DNA of 62,206 bases from Mesoaciditoga lauensis cd-1655R = DSM 25116 (GCF_000745455.1 NZ_JQJI01000010.1:1-62206); one strand, 5' to 3'; numbered from the stretch's first letter, positions 51,601-60,205 are shown. Numbers and translations are program-made. The notes: a model not told the origin generated them from the sequence alone.

Positions 51601-54534
51601 TACAACTACGTAGTTCATGCCATTTACAAAGATTACGACTCTCCTTCTGATACCTTGACGTACAATCTTCCACCTCCAGCCCCCTACGATTTGAAGTATA
51701 CATGGGAACAGAATGGAGATGTACTACATTTTACATGGAAAGAGCCTGATTGTCCCAACACGGGAAATGACGTTGATTTCCATATTTCAGGTTCTCTTGA
51801 CGGCAAGAATTACACATCATTAGGCGTTCAAAAAAATAAGGAATACGATTTAATAACATCTGATAATTACTTGAATCACTATTTCTACAATCGTCCTTAT
51901 TACTTCAGAATTGAGGCAAGAGATAAATATGGGAGCTCAAAATATGTAGTTACAATAGTACCAGCTCGGCCAGATAACTTCAAAATGAACACCGTAACTG
52001 CGACGTCTGCAACTCTCACATGGACATTGGAAGATATCAATTTGCCATCTCAGGATGGGATCAAAATATATGAATATGAAAATGATGAAAATGTTCAAGT
52101 TGCCGATCTTCCAAAAGACGCAACATCTTGCGTAGTGGAAGGTCTTCAACCAAACACGTATTACACGTTTAACATAAAATCGTACAACACTTATGGTGAA
52201 TCTTTCCAGGCAACTACAAAATTTTGGACTGAACAAATTCCTCCTTTGACTCCAATCATTTTGAATGCCACTTCCAATTCAGATTCACCAGGAAATTCGG
52301 AGATAACGTTGGAAATCAAAGATACCTCTCCGGATCTCACAAGCGAATTTGAAATTTTCAGGACGTTGGATGGTACAACCGCTACATTAACCGTTGCAAA
52401 AACGTCTGGTTCGGATATTATCAACTGGACAGATCATGAACTATACGCAAATGCGACTTACACGTACAAAATAAGGGCCATGAATACGGATCATTATTCA
52501 AACAAATATTATTCTGGTTTTTCTTCTAACTGTTTGATAAAGACGCCAGATATCACTCCACCAGCTCCTACGAATCTTCGAATCACGTCTTCTTCCACAT
52601 CGGAAGTGGATTTGAGCTGGGATTGGTCGAATGAGAGTTCTCCGCATGTCAATCTATATGGGTTCAAGATCTTGCGTCAGGAAATAGGCGGTGAAGCAAC
52701 GGTAATAGCAAATGTGGATGCAAGTGCAAGAAGCTACGCAGATGTAAGCGTGGAAAAAGATGATTCGTACAATTACTTCGTTTGGTCTTACAACGAAGTT
52801 GGAACGAAAACGTCGAACACCATTTCTGTGGACACTTCCACCGAACCTTTAAAAGCCGCCTATGACTTGAAACCAAACTCGGTGGTAGCTCCTAACACAG
52901 ACGTGGAGCTGAGCTGGAAATCTTCCGAAACGCATGTTATGTACACAATTAGTTTAGATGGTGGAGGGCAAGGGTTTATTGGATATTTCTCTCCTGATCC
53001 GAAGACGGCCACTCATTTGACGATCCCACCGCTTAGCGAAGGCTATTACACTTGGACTGTTGAATCCTACACTATAAATCATAACAGAACGGCGGAGTCA
53101 TCTCCCATGACCTTTGTGGTGGGCGATAGGACCAGTGTAAAGCCTGCTTACAACTTAGAACCAAATGGAATAACCGTTTCTACATCAACTGTAAGATTGA
53201 GTTGGGAGTCGACTGAGACGTCACCTGAATTTGAAATCACGCTCACTTCGAAAAAGGGTCGAATTTTAGACATCAGCACGTCGGACAAATTTTTGGACGT
53301 ACACCTACCATCTTCTGGTTTCTACACATGGTCGGTTACAACTGTAGTTGGAGGTTCAAGCTCGCTCCCAAGTGTTGCATATTTCACACTCCAACAAGTG
53401 AACCCTCCTTACAATTTAAGTCCAAATGCCACAATTCTCAGTGCCACTTCTGATGTTACACTTACTTGGGAATCCACAGAAGATTCACAGGCAACGACGG
53501 TATTTAACGTTACGCTTAATGGACCAAATGGTCTTACAAAAAGGAGCACAACCACTCAAAACAAATACTGTAACTTTGGTATTTTAGGCCCAGGCTATTA
53601 CACATGGACGGTCACCGCTTCGCGTGATGGATACTGTTCGCTTCCGAGTACCCTTGCATTTTTCACAGTGGAAGGTTCTCCAGCGGCCGCTTACGATTTA
53701 AGTCCAAACGGTGAGACATTCACATCATCGTCGGTAACTTTAAGCTGGAAATCGGATGAATCTAGTGTTACTTTCACCGTCGAGCTTGGAACTTTGAGTA
53801 ATAGCAATAGAATTGCAAGTCTAGTGAAACATGCTGGAAGCGCAACATCTTGTGAAGTTTCGTCTTTAGAGAATGGAAACTACTGGTGGGAAGTTATAAG
53901 CAGAAATAGCGTGGGAGAAAGTACCTTATCTTCACCGGCTTATTTTACCATTGGAGCACCGGCACCAGCATACAACCTCTCTCCAAACGGCTCTTCGCTT
54001 TCTCCGAATACGGATGTAACCCTCACCTGGGATTCCACACAATCGAATGCACTCTTCATAGTGACCTGTTTTGATCCTATGGGAACACTTATTGCCACTT
54101 TGACATCAGACAGTAAGTCTTACAACATAGGACCGGTTAGCACCCTTGGAATTTACATATGGAGTGTGACAACACGAGTGGGAGTGCTTTGCTCGAATCC
54201 AGCTACAGCTCAATTCGTAGTGGAAAACCCACTTTCACCTGCTTACAATTTAAATCCAAGCAACACGACCATAACTTTAAATGCTACTACTGATCACACG
54301 TTCACGTGGGATTCCACAGAAACAAATGCCACATACACGGTTTATCTTGCAACTTTCACGCCACCAACTATTCCAACTAGTTACACAGAAGTCGCCTCGA
54401 ATCTAAGTGGAACTTCTGTCAATGTGAATATTGGTCCTAATCATTATTACGCGTGGTATGTAAAAACGTTTAAAAACGGAATTACAGTGTCTTCAACAGT
54501 GTCAACTTTTGTTGTTAATCAGTCTATTCCATGA
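48610..54534 (+). CDS. Giant multi-FN3/Ig-like-repeat lipoprotein
   Basis: A 1,974-residue surface lipoprotein. Signal peptide MKKKKVWFLALTASVAVLLLSGC with lipobox L-S-G-C (Cys23). Five FN3 domains follow (starting near 27, 119, 213, 304, 392), then a non-FN3 beta-rich region (about 477-839), six more FN3-like domains (about 840-1415), and six Ig-like repeats of about 90 residues (starting near 1416, 1510, 1598, 1692, 1785, 1875), each opening AYxLxPN...VxLxWxSxE. No enzyme motif is visible. Probably an adhesin, glycan-binding or cell-surface scaffold. The start is ATG 48610, 7 bases after AGGAGG. Monocistronic, flanked by repeats upstream and a terminator downstream. Confidence 0.9.
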   Translation: MKKKKVWFLALTASVAVLLLSGCFLFLPPSPTNLQATAISTSTIHLEWNGSADKFLIYRTDSLSEQFEKQTEVSSNSYEDKGLLPNTTYYYKIKAKSGSQNSAFSDPASAKTFALKYKPPFLKISSSSTEDVDVSWANPEGKYTLLLFKSSSPDSGFTRISTLTYQNNEYVDKDVQPNTIYYYKAKVYNAQGESDFSTPLKAMTKLLIPTNLREVSTTPGSVELEWDYASELYDGFYIYRSNSSTGTYTKVAYSGKKTFTDTPLHHATTYFYKVSALYLTEESSKSLAISVITKQEKPFNPSSLYVNNLTYNSVTLKWKDNSDNEKGFVVYRSSTNSVFTQIATVAANTTTYTDLNLTPNQTYQYEVLAYNEIGDSPFSNVIKAVPRLLAPILSITSSATHDISLSWSEAATGVVGFKLYRSEDDLNFMQISTFSKDQLTYTDGNLEASKTYYYEMRAYNSSCESGYSNVVKTMTTPVQIASNTSVMNTEDIEESVSTVEDNGAVIKFSDPRYAILKKGDFLVAPITNKTPNGLLRKVESVTKEGSQIIVTSTPVPLTDVVKNGNAEFSATVMISSAQPTVKTESVKVMDKNVNFSIPIYDEDGNPYTTDDQITLKGHFGLRYHCSLSLDISWHKVKKFKFSNTFKFDNSLSLVAESGLGLGYGNASINGISTSIATVDFEPIEFSIGPVPVVIYPVLDVSAGVEAGNAPLNINTGYNYTLKLTAGAKYTDEDGWNSIGKLDNDFNAYFNQNYGGSTTYDVDAYLEPDLYFYIYGVVGPYVYIQPSLEYNQNNSRGDWLDLYANLDAGIALDIKGLDNLIGTPSYSLYNKQWRIYSKFQKPATPTDLTLNLIKNSISGRYNNVALNWKDKPKFADGFEIRRGYDDKNYEKVATVSVDSRSWIDKPSKDGNFYYEIRSFYQKYGKTFYSGWEKANKLILYPPSRLNIRNIIGSYATLQWENLSTTATECVLTKNNTPIATLSANTNTFTDSGLKDGHTYNYVVHAIYKDYDSPSDTLTYNLPPPAPYDLKYTWEQNGDVLHFTWKEPDCPNTGNDVDFHISGSLDGKNYTSLGVQKNKEYDLITSDNYLNHYFYNRPYYFRIEARDKYGSSKYVVTIVPARPDNFKMNTVTATSATLTWTLEDINLPSQDGIKIYEYENDENVQVADLPKDATSCVVEGLQPNTYYTFNIKSYNTYGESFQATTKFWTEQIPPLTPIILNATSNSDSPGNSEITLEIKDTSPDLTSEFEIFRTLDGTTATLTVAKTSGSDIINWTDHELYANATYTYKIRAMNTDHYSNKYYSGFSSNCLIKTPDITPPAPTNLRITSSSTSEVDLSWDWSNESSPHVNLYGFKILRQEIGGEATVIANVDASARSYADVSVEKDDSYNYFVWSYNEVGTKTSNTISVDTSTEPLKAAYDLKPNSVVAPNTDVELSWKSSETHVMYTISLDGGGQGFIGYFSPDPKTATHLTIPPLSEGYYTWTVESYTINHNRTAESSPMTFVVGDRTSVKPAYNLEPNGITVSTSTVRLSWESTETSPEFEITLTSKKGRILDISTSDKFLDVHLPSSGFYTWSVTTVVGGSSSLPSVAYFTLQQVNPPYNLSPNATILSATSDVTLTWESTEDSQATTVFNVTLNGPNGLTKRSTTTQNKYCNFGILGPGYYTWTVTASRDGYCSLPSTLAFFTVEGSPAAAYDLSPNGETFTSSSVTLSWKSDESSVTFTVELGTLSNSNRIASLVKHAGSATSCEVSSLENGNYWWEVISRNSVGESTLSSPAYFTIGAPAPAYNLSPNGSSLSPNTDVTLTWDSTQSNALFIVTCFDPMGTLIATLTSDSKSYNIGPVSTLGIYIWSVTTRVGVLCSNPATAQFVVENPLSPAYNLNPSNTTITLNATTDHTFTWDSTETNATYTVYLATFTPPTIPTSYTEVASNLSGTSVNVNIGPNHYYAWYVKTFKNGITVSSTVSTFVVNQSIP

Positions 54535-54563
54535 TTAACGCTGATAAAAAATAAGAATACATA

Positions 54564-54590
54564 AAAACCCCTTCAATTGAAGGGGTTTTT
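54564..54590. terminator. Bidirectional terminator between lipoprotein gene and tmRNA
   Basis: AAAAACCCCTT / AAGGGGTTTTT forms an 11-bp stem around a 5-base loop, usable from both strands by the convergent lipoprotein and tmRNA genes. Confidence 0.9.
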
Positions 54591-54611
54591 AAATGCCTTT
54601 TAGGACTTTCC

Positions 54612-54966
54612 TGGTGGAGACGACGGGAATCGAACCCGTGTCCGAAGTGCGCACGCCATGAACATCTCCGAGCGCAGTCCATGTTTTAATGTCGCACCTT
54701 CACCCGCATGGACACGGTTGAAGATGCCAAGTTCCCTTGAATTTCCCCTTGCAGCCGGGAACAATTCTGCAAGGGTAAGATTGGATCTTTGACGCTTTAC
54801 CCGCTTCTCCAATCAGAAAGCGGAAAGCGGCTGCTATTTTCTATTAAGCAGCGAGTGCGTAATCATTATTGACGTTTATTTTTGTTTCCGCCTTTTTCAC
54901 GAGGAGGCAGACACCCTCGGCTCGCTTTTCATGTTTTGCGCACCCCGTCGAAACCATTTCGTCCCC
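54612..54966 (-). ncRNA. ssrA: Transfer-messenger RNA (tmRNA)
   Basis: Rescues stalled ribosomes and tags the nascent protein. The 355-base RNA starts GGGGACGAAATGGTTTCGACGGG and ends with a T-arm (GACACGGGTTCGATTCCCGTC), acceptor TCGTCTCC and encoded ACCA; the ends pair GGGGACGA with TCGTCTCC. The tag frame ends in DYALAA-stop (stop at 54844-54846). The most likely resume codon by position is GTC (54871-54873), after AATAAAC, giving VNNDYALAA; GCN is usual. A longer in-frame reading (AETKINVNNDYALAA) cannot be excluded. A possible -10 (TAAAAT, about 54974-54979) lies just upstream. Confidence 0.96.
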
Positions 54967-55154
54967 ATTGGTATTTTAACACAAATCGCTTGCGTATTGA
55001 CTCTCGACATAAACTGAATTTAGGGGATCAATTGGAGCTTTTGCCCCTACCTTCCTTATCGTAGACTTAATCTGCTTTTATTTATGTCATGCCGTACTTG
55101 ATACGGCATCTTATCCTCAAATTTGGCGCGTATCAGGAGTTTTATCAGTCTTTG

Positions 55155-55630
55155 CTAATCACTTATCACTGAGTTCAAAACATCGAGTACTTCTTCCACA
55201 TGGCCTTTCACCTTTACTTTACGCCAGATTTTCACCACATTTCTATTTGGATCTATTAAAAATGTGCTTCTCTCAACCCCCATGTATTCGTGACCATACA
55301 TCTTTTTCTTTTTCCAAACGTCGTACCTTTCCAAGACTTCATGTTTTTCATCGCTAAGTAACGTGACTTTCAAGTCATTTTTTCTATGAAAGATCGATGT
55401 TTTTTGGTAGAATCCGGGCTTACTCCTATTATCGTACAGTTGAGTTTTAAGAAATCGGATATCTTTTCACTGAAACCGATAGCTTCTTTTGTGCAACCCG
55501 ATGTGTTGTCCTTGGGATAGAAAAAGAGGACTATCCACTTGCCTTTAAAATCATGCAAACACACTTCCACATCATCTTGAGATGGCAAGCAAAAATCAGG
55601 CGCTTTTGCTCCACTTTTAATTTCTTTCAT
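55155..55630 (-). pseudogene. bcp: Thioredoxin-dependent peroxiredoxin (Bcp/PrxQ) with a frameshift
   Basis: Two adjacent minus-strand frames together encode one complete Bcp. 55370-55630 gives MKEIKSGAKAPDFCLPSQDD...FFYPKDNTSGCTKEAIGFSE, holding the peroxidatic Cys in GCTKEA, up to SPDSTKKHRSFIEK. The next frame (55155-55373) continues LKVTLLSDEKHEVLERYDVWKKKKMYGHEYMGVERSTFLIDPNRNVVKIWRKVKV. The break is in a run of six A (transcribed strand; 55378-55383): seven A would restore EKNDLKVTLLSD. It may be a sequencing error, a recent mutation or a site of slippage. It is the last gene of the glpX-SDR-bcp operon, 15 bases after the SDR gene. Confidence 0.85.
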
Positions 55631-55645
55631 GGTCGTTACCTCTTT

Positions 55646-56416
55646 TCACATGGATTTCACATATCCACCGTCCACTCTCAAAGTTACGCCGGTTATGTAA
55701 CTCGCCTTTTCTGAAAACAGGAAAGCCACCGCATTCGCTACTTCTTCTGGCTGAGCCAACCTTTTTACGTCCGTTTTTTCGGCGATGCTTTTCTCCACTT
55801 CTTCAAAAGATATGCCTCGCGCTTTGGCCGTGTCTTCAAAAAGCTGTTTGACTCTCTCCGTTAAGGTATAACCTGGTGCCACGCAATTAAAAGTAACTCC
55901 ATCTGACGCATGCTCGACGGAGAGGCTTTTCATAAGCCCTTCAACCGACATTCTTATGGAGTTGGACAGCAACAAACGTGGAATAGGCTCAAAAACTGAG
56001 ATGGACGTTGACGCCACCACTCTCCCCCATCCCTTTCTTAGCATGGGATCAAGGAAAGCATTTATCAGGCGTACGGCGCTCATCAGTGTCAATTCGCAAG
56101 CGCTAAGCCAATCTTCATCCTTTAAATCTTCGATCTCACCCGGCTTCGGACCTCCGGTATTTATGAAAAGCATATCCACATCTCCAACTTTTTCTTTCAG
56201 TGATTCCACATCTGCTGCTTTTGAAAGATCCACGTTGTGACCTCTCGCTTCTATTCCGTATTTATTCACCAAATCTTTTGCCACATCTTCGCTGTTATGT
56301 CTTGCCACTATCTCCAAATTCACGCCTTCAATGGCTAACGCTTTTGCAACTGCTCTTCCAATGCCGCGTGTCCCTCCTCCTATCAATGCCCTTTTCCCTT
56401 TTATTCCTAAATCCAT
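55646..56416 (-). CDS. Short-chain dehydrogenase/reductase-like protein, atypical catalytic residues
   Basis: A 256-residue Rossmann protein with the cofactor motif ALIGGGTRGIGRAVAKAL (GxxxGIG), FINTGGPKPG in place of NNAG, and the C-terminal YITGVTLRVDGGYVKS. The usual Ser-Tyr-Lys centre is altered: after STSIS the YxxxK position reads LLLSNSIRMSVEG, so both Tyr and Lys are missing. A subgroup of SDR proteins with LSN..R is known to me. NADPH-dependent reduction should therefore not be assumed. AGGAGG precedes the ATG. It lies between glpX (18 bases) and bcp. Confidence 0.85.
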   Translation of the reverse strand: MDLGIKGKRALIGGGTRGIGRAVAKALAIEGVNLEIVARHNSEDVAKDLVNKYGIEARGHNVDLSKAADVESLKEKVGDVDMLFINTGGPKPGEIEDLKDEDWLSACELTLMSAVRLINAFLDPMLRKGWGRVVASTSISVFEPIPRLLLSNSIRMSVEGLMKSLSVEHASDGVTFNCVAPGYTLTERVKQLFEDTAKARGISFEEVEKSIAEKTDVKRLAQPEEVANAVAFLFSEKASYITGVTLRVDGGYVKSM

Positions 56417-56434
56417 AAATCAGCCTCCTTTCTT

Positions 56435-57403
56435 TTATCTATCGAGTTTCACATCGATTCCCAAGCTTTTGAGCGCTATCGTTTTATATTTAAGATCGTG
56501 AAAGGCTTCAACTTTTCTTATCGTGTGGGTTTTCGAGCGCATGGCAATGGTGTAGGTTATGGCATGGTTTTTGGCATATCTGACGCCTTTTAAAAGATCT
56601 CCATCGGTAACTCCCGTTGCAGCGAATACCACATTTTCTCCGCCTGCCAAATCTTCCGTTAGATACACTTTATCAACATCCAGCTCTTTTATCTTGTTCT
56701 TTTCTTCTTCGCTTGGATGAAGCTTCACTTGGATTTCTCCTCCCAGCGATTTTAACGCTGCAGCGGCAAGTACGGCTTCCGGGGATCCCCCTATTCCCAT
56801 GTAAAGATTTACACCACTTGCCGGTAGTGCACTGGCTATCGCGGCGGCGATATCTCCATCACTTATAAGCTTGATGCGAGCTCCCACTTTTCTGATGTCC
56901 TCTATAAGTTTTTCATGTCTGGGCCTGTTTAGTACAACCACTGTTAATTCGTTCATATCCAGCCTGAGTACAGCCGCGGCAATTTTCAGATTCTCTCGCA
57001 CGCTGGCATTTATGTCTAACTTTCCTTTCAATTCTGGCCCACAGGCAAGTTTTTCACAGTAGAAAGTGGGTAAAGAAGCTAATTTTCCCTTTTCGGCAGC
57101 TGCCATAACGGCGATTGCATTCGGCAAACCGTTTGCAACAAGTCTTGTTCCGTCTATTGGATCTACCGCTATATCCATTTCCGGCGCTTCTTCCGACCAA
57201 TTCCCAACCCTTTCTCCTATGTAGAGCATGGGTGCTTTGTCTTTCTCTCCTTCACCTATGACCACTGTCCCTTTGACATCCACCAGTTCCAACATTCCCC
57301 GCATCGCATCAACTGCCGCTTGATCAACCATTTCTTTGTTACCTAATCCCAGATACTTACTCGCATTCAAGGCCGCAGCCTCGGTAACGCGAATAAGTTG
57401 CAA
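56435..57403 (-). CDS. glpX: Fructose-1,6-bisphosphatase class II
   Basis: Hydrolyses fructose-1,6-bisphosphate to fructose-6-phosphate in gluconeogenesis. The 322-residue protein has GTVVIGEGEKDKAPMLYIGERVG, the metal-binding MDIAVDPIDGTRLVANG, ISDGDIAAAIASALP and GIGGSPEAVLAAAALKSLGG, the GlpX signatures. It starts at TTG 57401-57403 with AAAGGA upstream. It heads a three-gene operon. Together with ppdK at the other end of the window it indicates growth on non-sugar substrates such as amino acids. Confidence 0.95.
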   Translation of the reverse strand: MQLIRVTEAAALNASKYLGLGNKEMVDQAAVDAMRGMLELVDVKGTVVIGEGEKDKAPMLYIGERVGNWSEEAPEMDIAVDPIDGTRLVANGLPNAIAVMAAAEKGKLASLPTFYCEKLACGPELKGKLDINASVRENLKIAAAVLRLDMNELTVVVLNRPRHEKLIEDIRKVGARIKLISDGDIAAAIASALPASGVNLYMGIGGSPEAVLAAAALKSLGGEIQVKLHPSEEEKNKIKELDVDKVYLTEDLAGGENVVFAATGVTDGDLLKGVRYAKNHAITYTIAMRSKTHTIRKVEAFHDLKYKTIALKSLGIDVKLDR

Positions 57404-57461
57404 AGTGATTTCCTTTCCTCCTTAAAGAAAATGAAAAACCACTTTTAAAGCGAATTTAAGG

Positions 57462-57699
57462 TGATTTTTTTCGAAGTCCTGTCAGAACGGATTCGCTCTT
57501 CTTTCCATCTTACAATTCAAAATATGAGGCACGCTCAGACACTCGTCCGTGAGTGCTTCGCTTTCTCGGCACGTCCTGTGCCTCTCAACCTCATATTTGT
57601 GAATCTTCAGATGGAGAGCTCATATGTTCTGACAAGTACTTCGAGGGTGAGATTTAATGCCTTTTTGAAATACTTTTTAACATTGACGCACAATGTGAG
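57462..57699 (+). repeat. Dispersed repeat family A, left end truncated
   Basis: From TTCGAAGTCCTGTCAGAACGG through the central hairpin (ATATGAGGCACGCTCAGACAC; CTCAACCTCATATT) to the right terminal repeat CATTGACGCACAATGTGAG ending at 57699. The left third is missing. It accounts for half of the 471-base gap upstream of glpX; the other part is the next fragment. Confidence 0.8.
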
Positions 57700-57752
57700 T
57701 CATAAAATGAAATGGCCAAACAGTAACATCTGGAATTCTTCGAGCTCTTTTA

Positions 57753-57865
57753 TTCATCTTGTGCACGAACATTACAAAAAGGTATTACCGAGAGAATAAG
57801 CAACATTTGAATACGACGTTTTTGATTTAGTCCCCGCTTTCCAAGCGACTAAGGCAATTTTTTTC
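57753..57865 (+). repeat. Dispersed repeat family A, left-end fragment
   Basis: TTCATCTTGTGCACGAACAT, AAGCAACATTTGAATACGACG, CGCTTTCCAAGCGACTAAGGC and AATTTTTTTC: the left third of the element, ending nine bases before the acyltransferase stop codon. Together with the preceding truncated copy it could be one element rearranged at an internal break. Confidence 0.65.
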
Positions 57866-57874
57866 AAAATCCTT

Positions 57875-58942
57875 TTAGAATATAATTGAATAAACTTTTT
57901 TATTCCAATTCCAAACGCTTTTGACCGTTATGAAAAGCAAGGTTACGGAGATAGAAAATCCTATGAAATTTATCCACAAGGTACTTCTTTGAGTTAAAAC
58001 AGGAAAAATAGAAATGGCGAGAACGAGCGTTCCTGCATCAAAGAAATCGTTGGCAAGGTATATACCAAACGTGTGTCTACCGTACATCCCAAAGAGCTTA
58101 GATAAAAACATAAATTTCTGAGATACTATGTACCCTATCCTTAAGCTTACCGGCAACGCCAACGTATAATAGACAAAACCAAGCGGCCCTAACAACGGAA
58201 CGCCAGGTTGGTACTTTGCCGGCATGAAGTAAATTTCCAACACGGCTGCAATGTAGGCAAACAAAGCGAGCATTTTTACAGATCTGGGAAGAGGTTTCCT
58301 CCAGTACATACCCCGCTCTTTGACGGTTTTAAATGTATACATACCCCAGATGTAAAAGAAAATCCATGCCAAAGGGTTTCTCAAACCAGCTAAAAGTGGG
58401 ACCAATTCTTTTCCAAAATAAAAAGGTATGTAGTATATCGAAGACCAAGCCAACATGGCTATAAAAAATGGAGGCAGAAGTTTTTTCAGCTGTTTCGCGC
58501 TCATATCCGCGAAAAGTGGAGTTAACGCGTAAAAAATGAACAAGACAAACAAGAAGTAGTAAGAGGTAGCAGCGTCTCCCAAAGCATACTTTTCTAAAAT
58601 TTCTTTCCACCCCAATTTTATTCCAAAGTGTGAACCGACTACACCTTCCGCAATTATATACAGCGTTGACCAAATAAGATAAGGCGGAAGAAGCAAACGG
58701 ATTCTGGATGTGATGAAGCGTTTTTTGTTTCTTTGAGCGGTTCTTATGGAATAATAACCAGTTATGAAATAAAAAAGTGGTATGACTATTCCTGCCATTT
58801 TCGCAAGTGAAAATCCAATAGCAACGGCTTCTTGATATCCAAATGTATCCACATGGTAAAAGAGAGTGTGTGAAAGGACAACCATCATTATGGAAAACCC
58901 TCTTAAGATGTCAAACTCACCAAACCCGGATTTTGAACTCAT
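57875..58942 (-). CDS. Acyltransferase 3 family membrane protein
   Basis: A 355-residue, roughly 10-helix protein. The N-terminus FGEFDILRGFSIMMVVLSHTLFYH has the family's conserved Arg and the catalytic His (SHTLF), followed by PLFYFITGYYSIRTA and the RRLLPPYLIW-like SRIRLLLPPYLIWSTLY. Such enzymes O-acylate surface polysaccharides, peptidoglycan or lipids. GGGGG precedes the ATG. It is the last gene of a three-gene operon with a polytopic protein (3 bases) and an SMR-type protein, which suggests decoration of a surface glycan. Confidence 0.88.
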   Translation of the reverse strand: MSSKSGFGEFDILRGFSIMMVVLSHTLFYHVDTFGYQEAVAIGFSLAKMAGIVIPLFYFITGYYSIRTAQRNKKRFITSRIRLLLPPYLIWSTLYIIAEGVVGSHFGIKLGWKEILEKYALGDAATSYYFLFVLFIFYALTPLFADMSAKQLKKLLPPFFIAMLAWSSIYYIPFYFGKELVPLLAGLRNPLAWIFFYIWGMYTFKTVKERGMYWRKPLPRSVKMLALFAYIAAVLEIYFMPAKYQPGVPLLGPLGFVYYTLALPVSLRIGYIVSQKFMFLSKLFGMYGRHTFGIYLANDFFDAGTLVLAISIFPVLTQRSTLWINFIGFSISVTLLFITVKSVWNWNKKVYSIIF

Positions 58943-58945
58943 AAC

Positions 58946-60205
58946 TTAAGCCCCCGAAAACATATTTTTTATGCCCTTTATCGTTGCGGGAAGCATGAAT
59001 ATGTAGGCAGGCATAAGTATTCTTACCTCTTCTACCATCCCACCAATAAGATCTATTACGATAAAAATGCCCAACGCTATCAACGTTCTTTTATAGAAAG
59101 AATCTTTGAAAAGCTCTCCAATAAACAAAAATTCTACATTGAAAAGAGCTAAAACGTAAACATACGCCCATGGATTGGTTAAATTGTATATTAAATTGGA
59201 AAGAGGATAATTGTTGGGAGCACTTGGAAAAAGAACAAGCATAAGAAATGCCATAACTGCAAATGGGATAGCGCACAACACTATACCATATATGATTTTC
59301 AATTTTTCACGGTAGGCTTTTTCTTTGAAAAAATGGTTTGCCAGATAGATCAAACCTATGAACAGCATCTGATCGGCGCGCGCAAACGAGCCAATAGTTA
59401 TCAAAATAATCAACCACTTAACGCTCACATCTTTTACAACCATATAGAAACCGATGGTTACAAGCATAAGAGCCAACGCACTTTCTGGTGCGGTTACATT
59501 AAAAGTCAAACCCAGGGTTGCAGAAAACAGCAAAAGCCCCACAAAAGCGTATTTGTAATCGACAAACCTTATTAAGATCAAAAACAGGAAGAGCATTGTG
59601 ATGATGAGATATATGAATTCGCTCGTTATGGCACCGTTAACCATTGAATACTCATACGTACCTGGCTCATCGACGTTAAGAAAGCCGGGAAAAATCGTGT
59701 TTAACACCCTAAAGGTTGTAGAACCAGCAGTTTCCACCTTTTCGTACCAATTTACAGTGGGAGCAATGAATAAAAAGAAGAAACGGTACGTTGGAGACAC
59801 CCCCAACTTTACCAAGGCATTTCTTAAATAATCAACTGCCATTTTATTGAAATCCTTTTGAGAGGGAAACAGCTTAGCAACGCTACTTTTTTGTGGGCTC
59901 AAAAGTGTTTTGAAGAAGTCGTCTGTTTTTAAACCATTTTCAACGATCTCTCCCATATCGTCTCTCCATGGAAGAGCAAGATGACGAAAAACGAATTGCA
60001 CGAGGATAGGTTGCAAAATTCTATATTGAAAGGGAGCAAAACTTTTGCCTATAAGAGTTATATCTGTTCCCATCACGTACGTATACTTGGTAAACTCTCC
60101 TACTCTGCTGTAAAAAGTCCAATTGTTTATACTTGTGAGAATATAGGAAAATGAAATTATGAACACGATGAGAAAAAGCACGATTTTCCTTTTTCCTTGA
60201 GGCAT
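58946..60205 (-). CDS. Polytopic membrane protein, possible GT-C-type glycosyltransferase
   Basis: A 419-residue protein with an N-terminal helix, a long first loop (about 30-150, containing GTDITLIGKSFAPFQYRILQPILVQF) and about nine further helices. The size, the large first extracytoplasmic loop and its neighbours resemble GT-C enzymes that use polyprenyl-phosphate sugars, but no clear DxD is visible, so this is a guess. AGGGAGG precedes the ATG. It follows the SMR-type gene by 19 bases and precedes the acyltransferase by 3. Confidence 0.6.
   Translation of the reverse strand: MPQGKRKIVLFLIVFIISFSYILTSINNWTFYSRVGEFTKYTYVMGTDITLIGKSFAPFQYRILQPILVQFVFRHLALPWRDDMGEIVENGLKTDDFFKTLLSPQKSSVAKLFPSQKDFNKMAVDYLRNALVKLGVSPTYRFFFLFIAPTVNWYEKVETAGSTTFRVLNTIFPGFLNVDEPGTYEYSMVNGAITSEFIYLIITMLFLFLILIRFVDYKYAFVGLLLFSATLGLTFNVTAPESALALMLVTIGFYMVVKDVSVKWLIILITIGSFARADQMLFIGLIYLANHFFKEKAYREKLKIIYGIVLCAIPFAVMAFLMLVLFPSAPNNYPLSNLIYNLTNPWAYVYVLALFNVEFLFIGELFKDSFYKRTLIALGIFIVIDLIGGMVEEVRILMPAYIFMLPATIKGIKNMFSGA

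Noticed and set aside
54600-54812. Short protein frames over the tmRNA
   Set aside because: The region folds and reads as tmRNA; the frames have no ribosome site.
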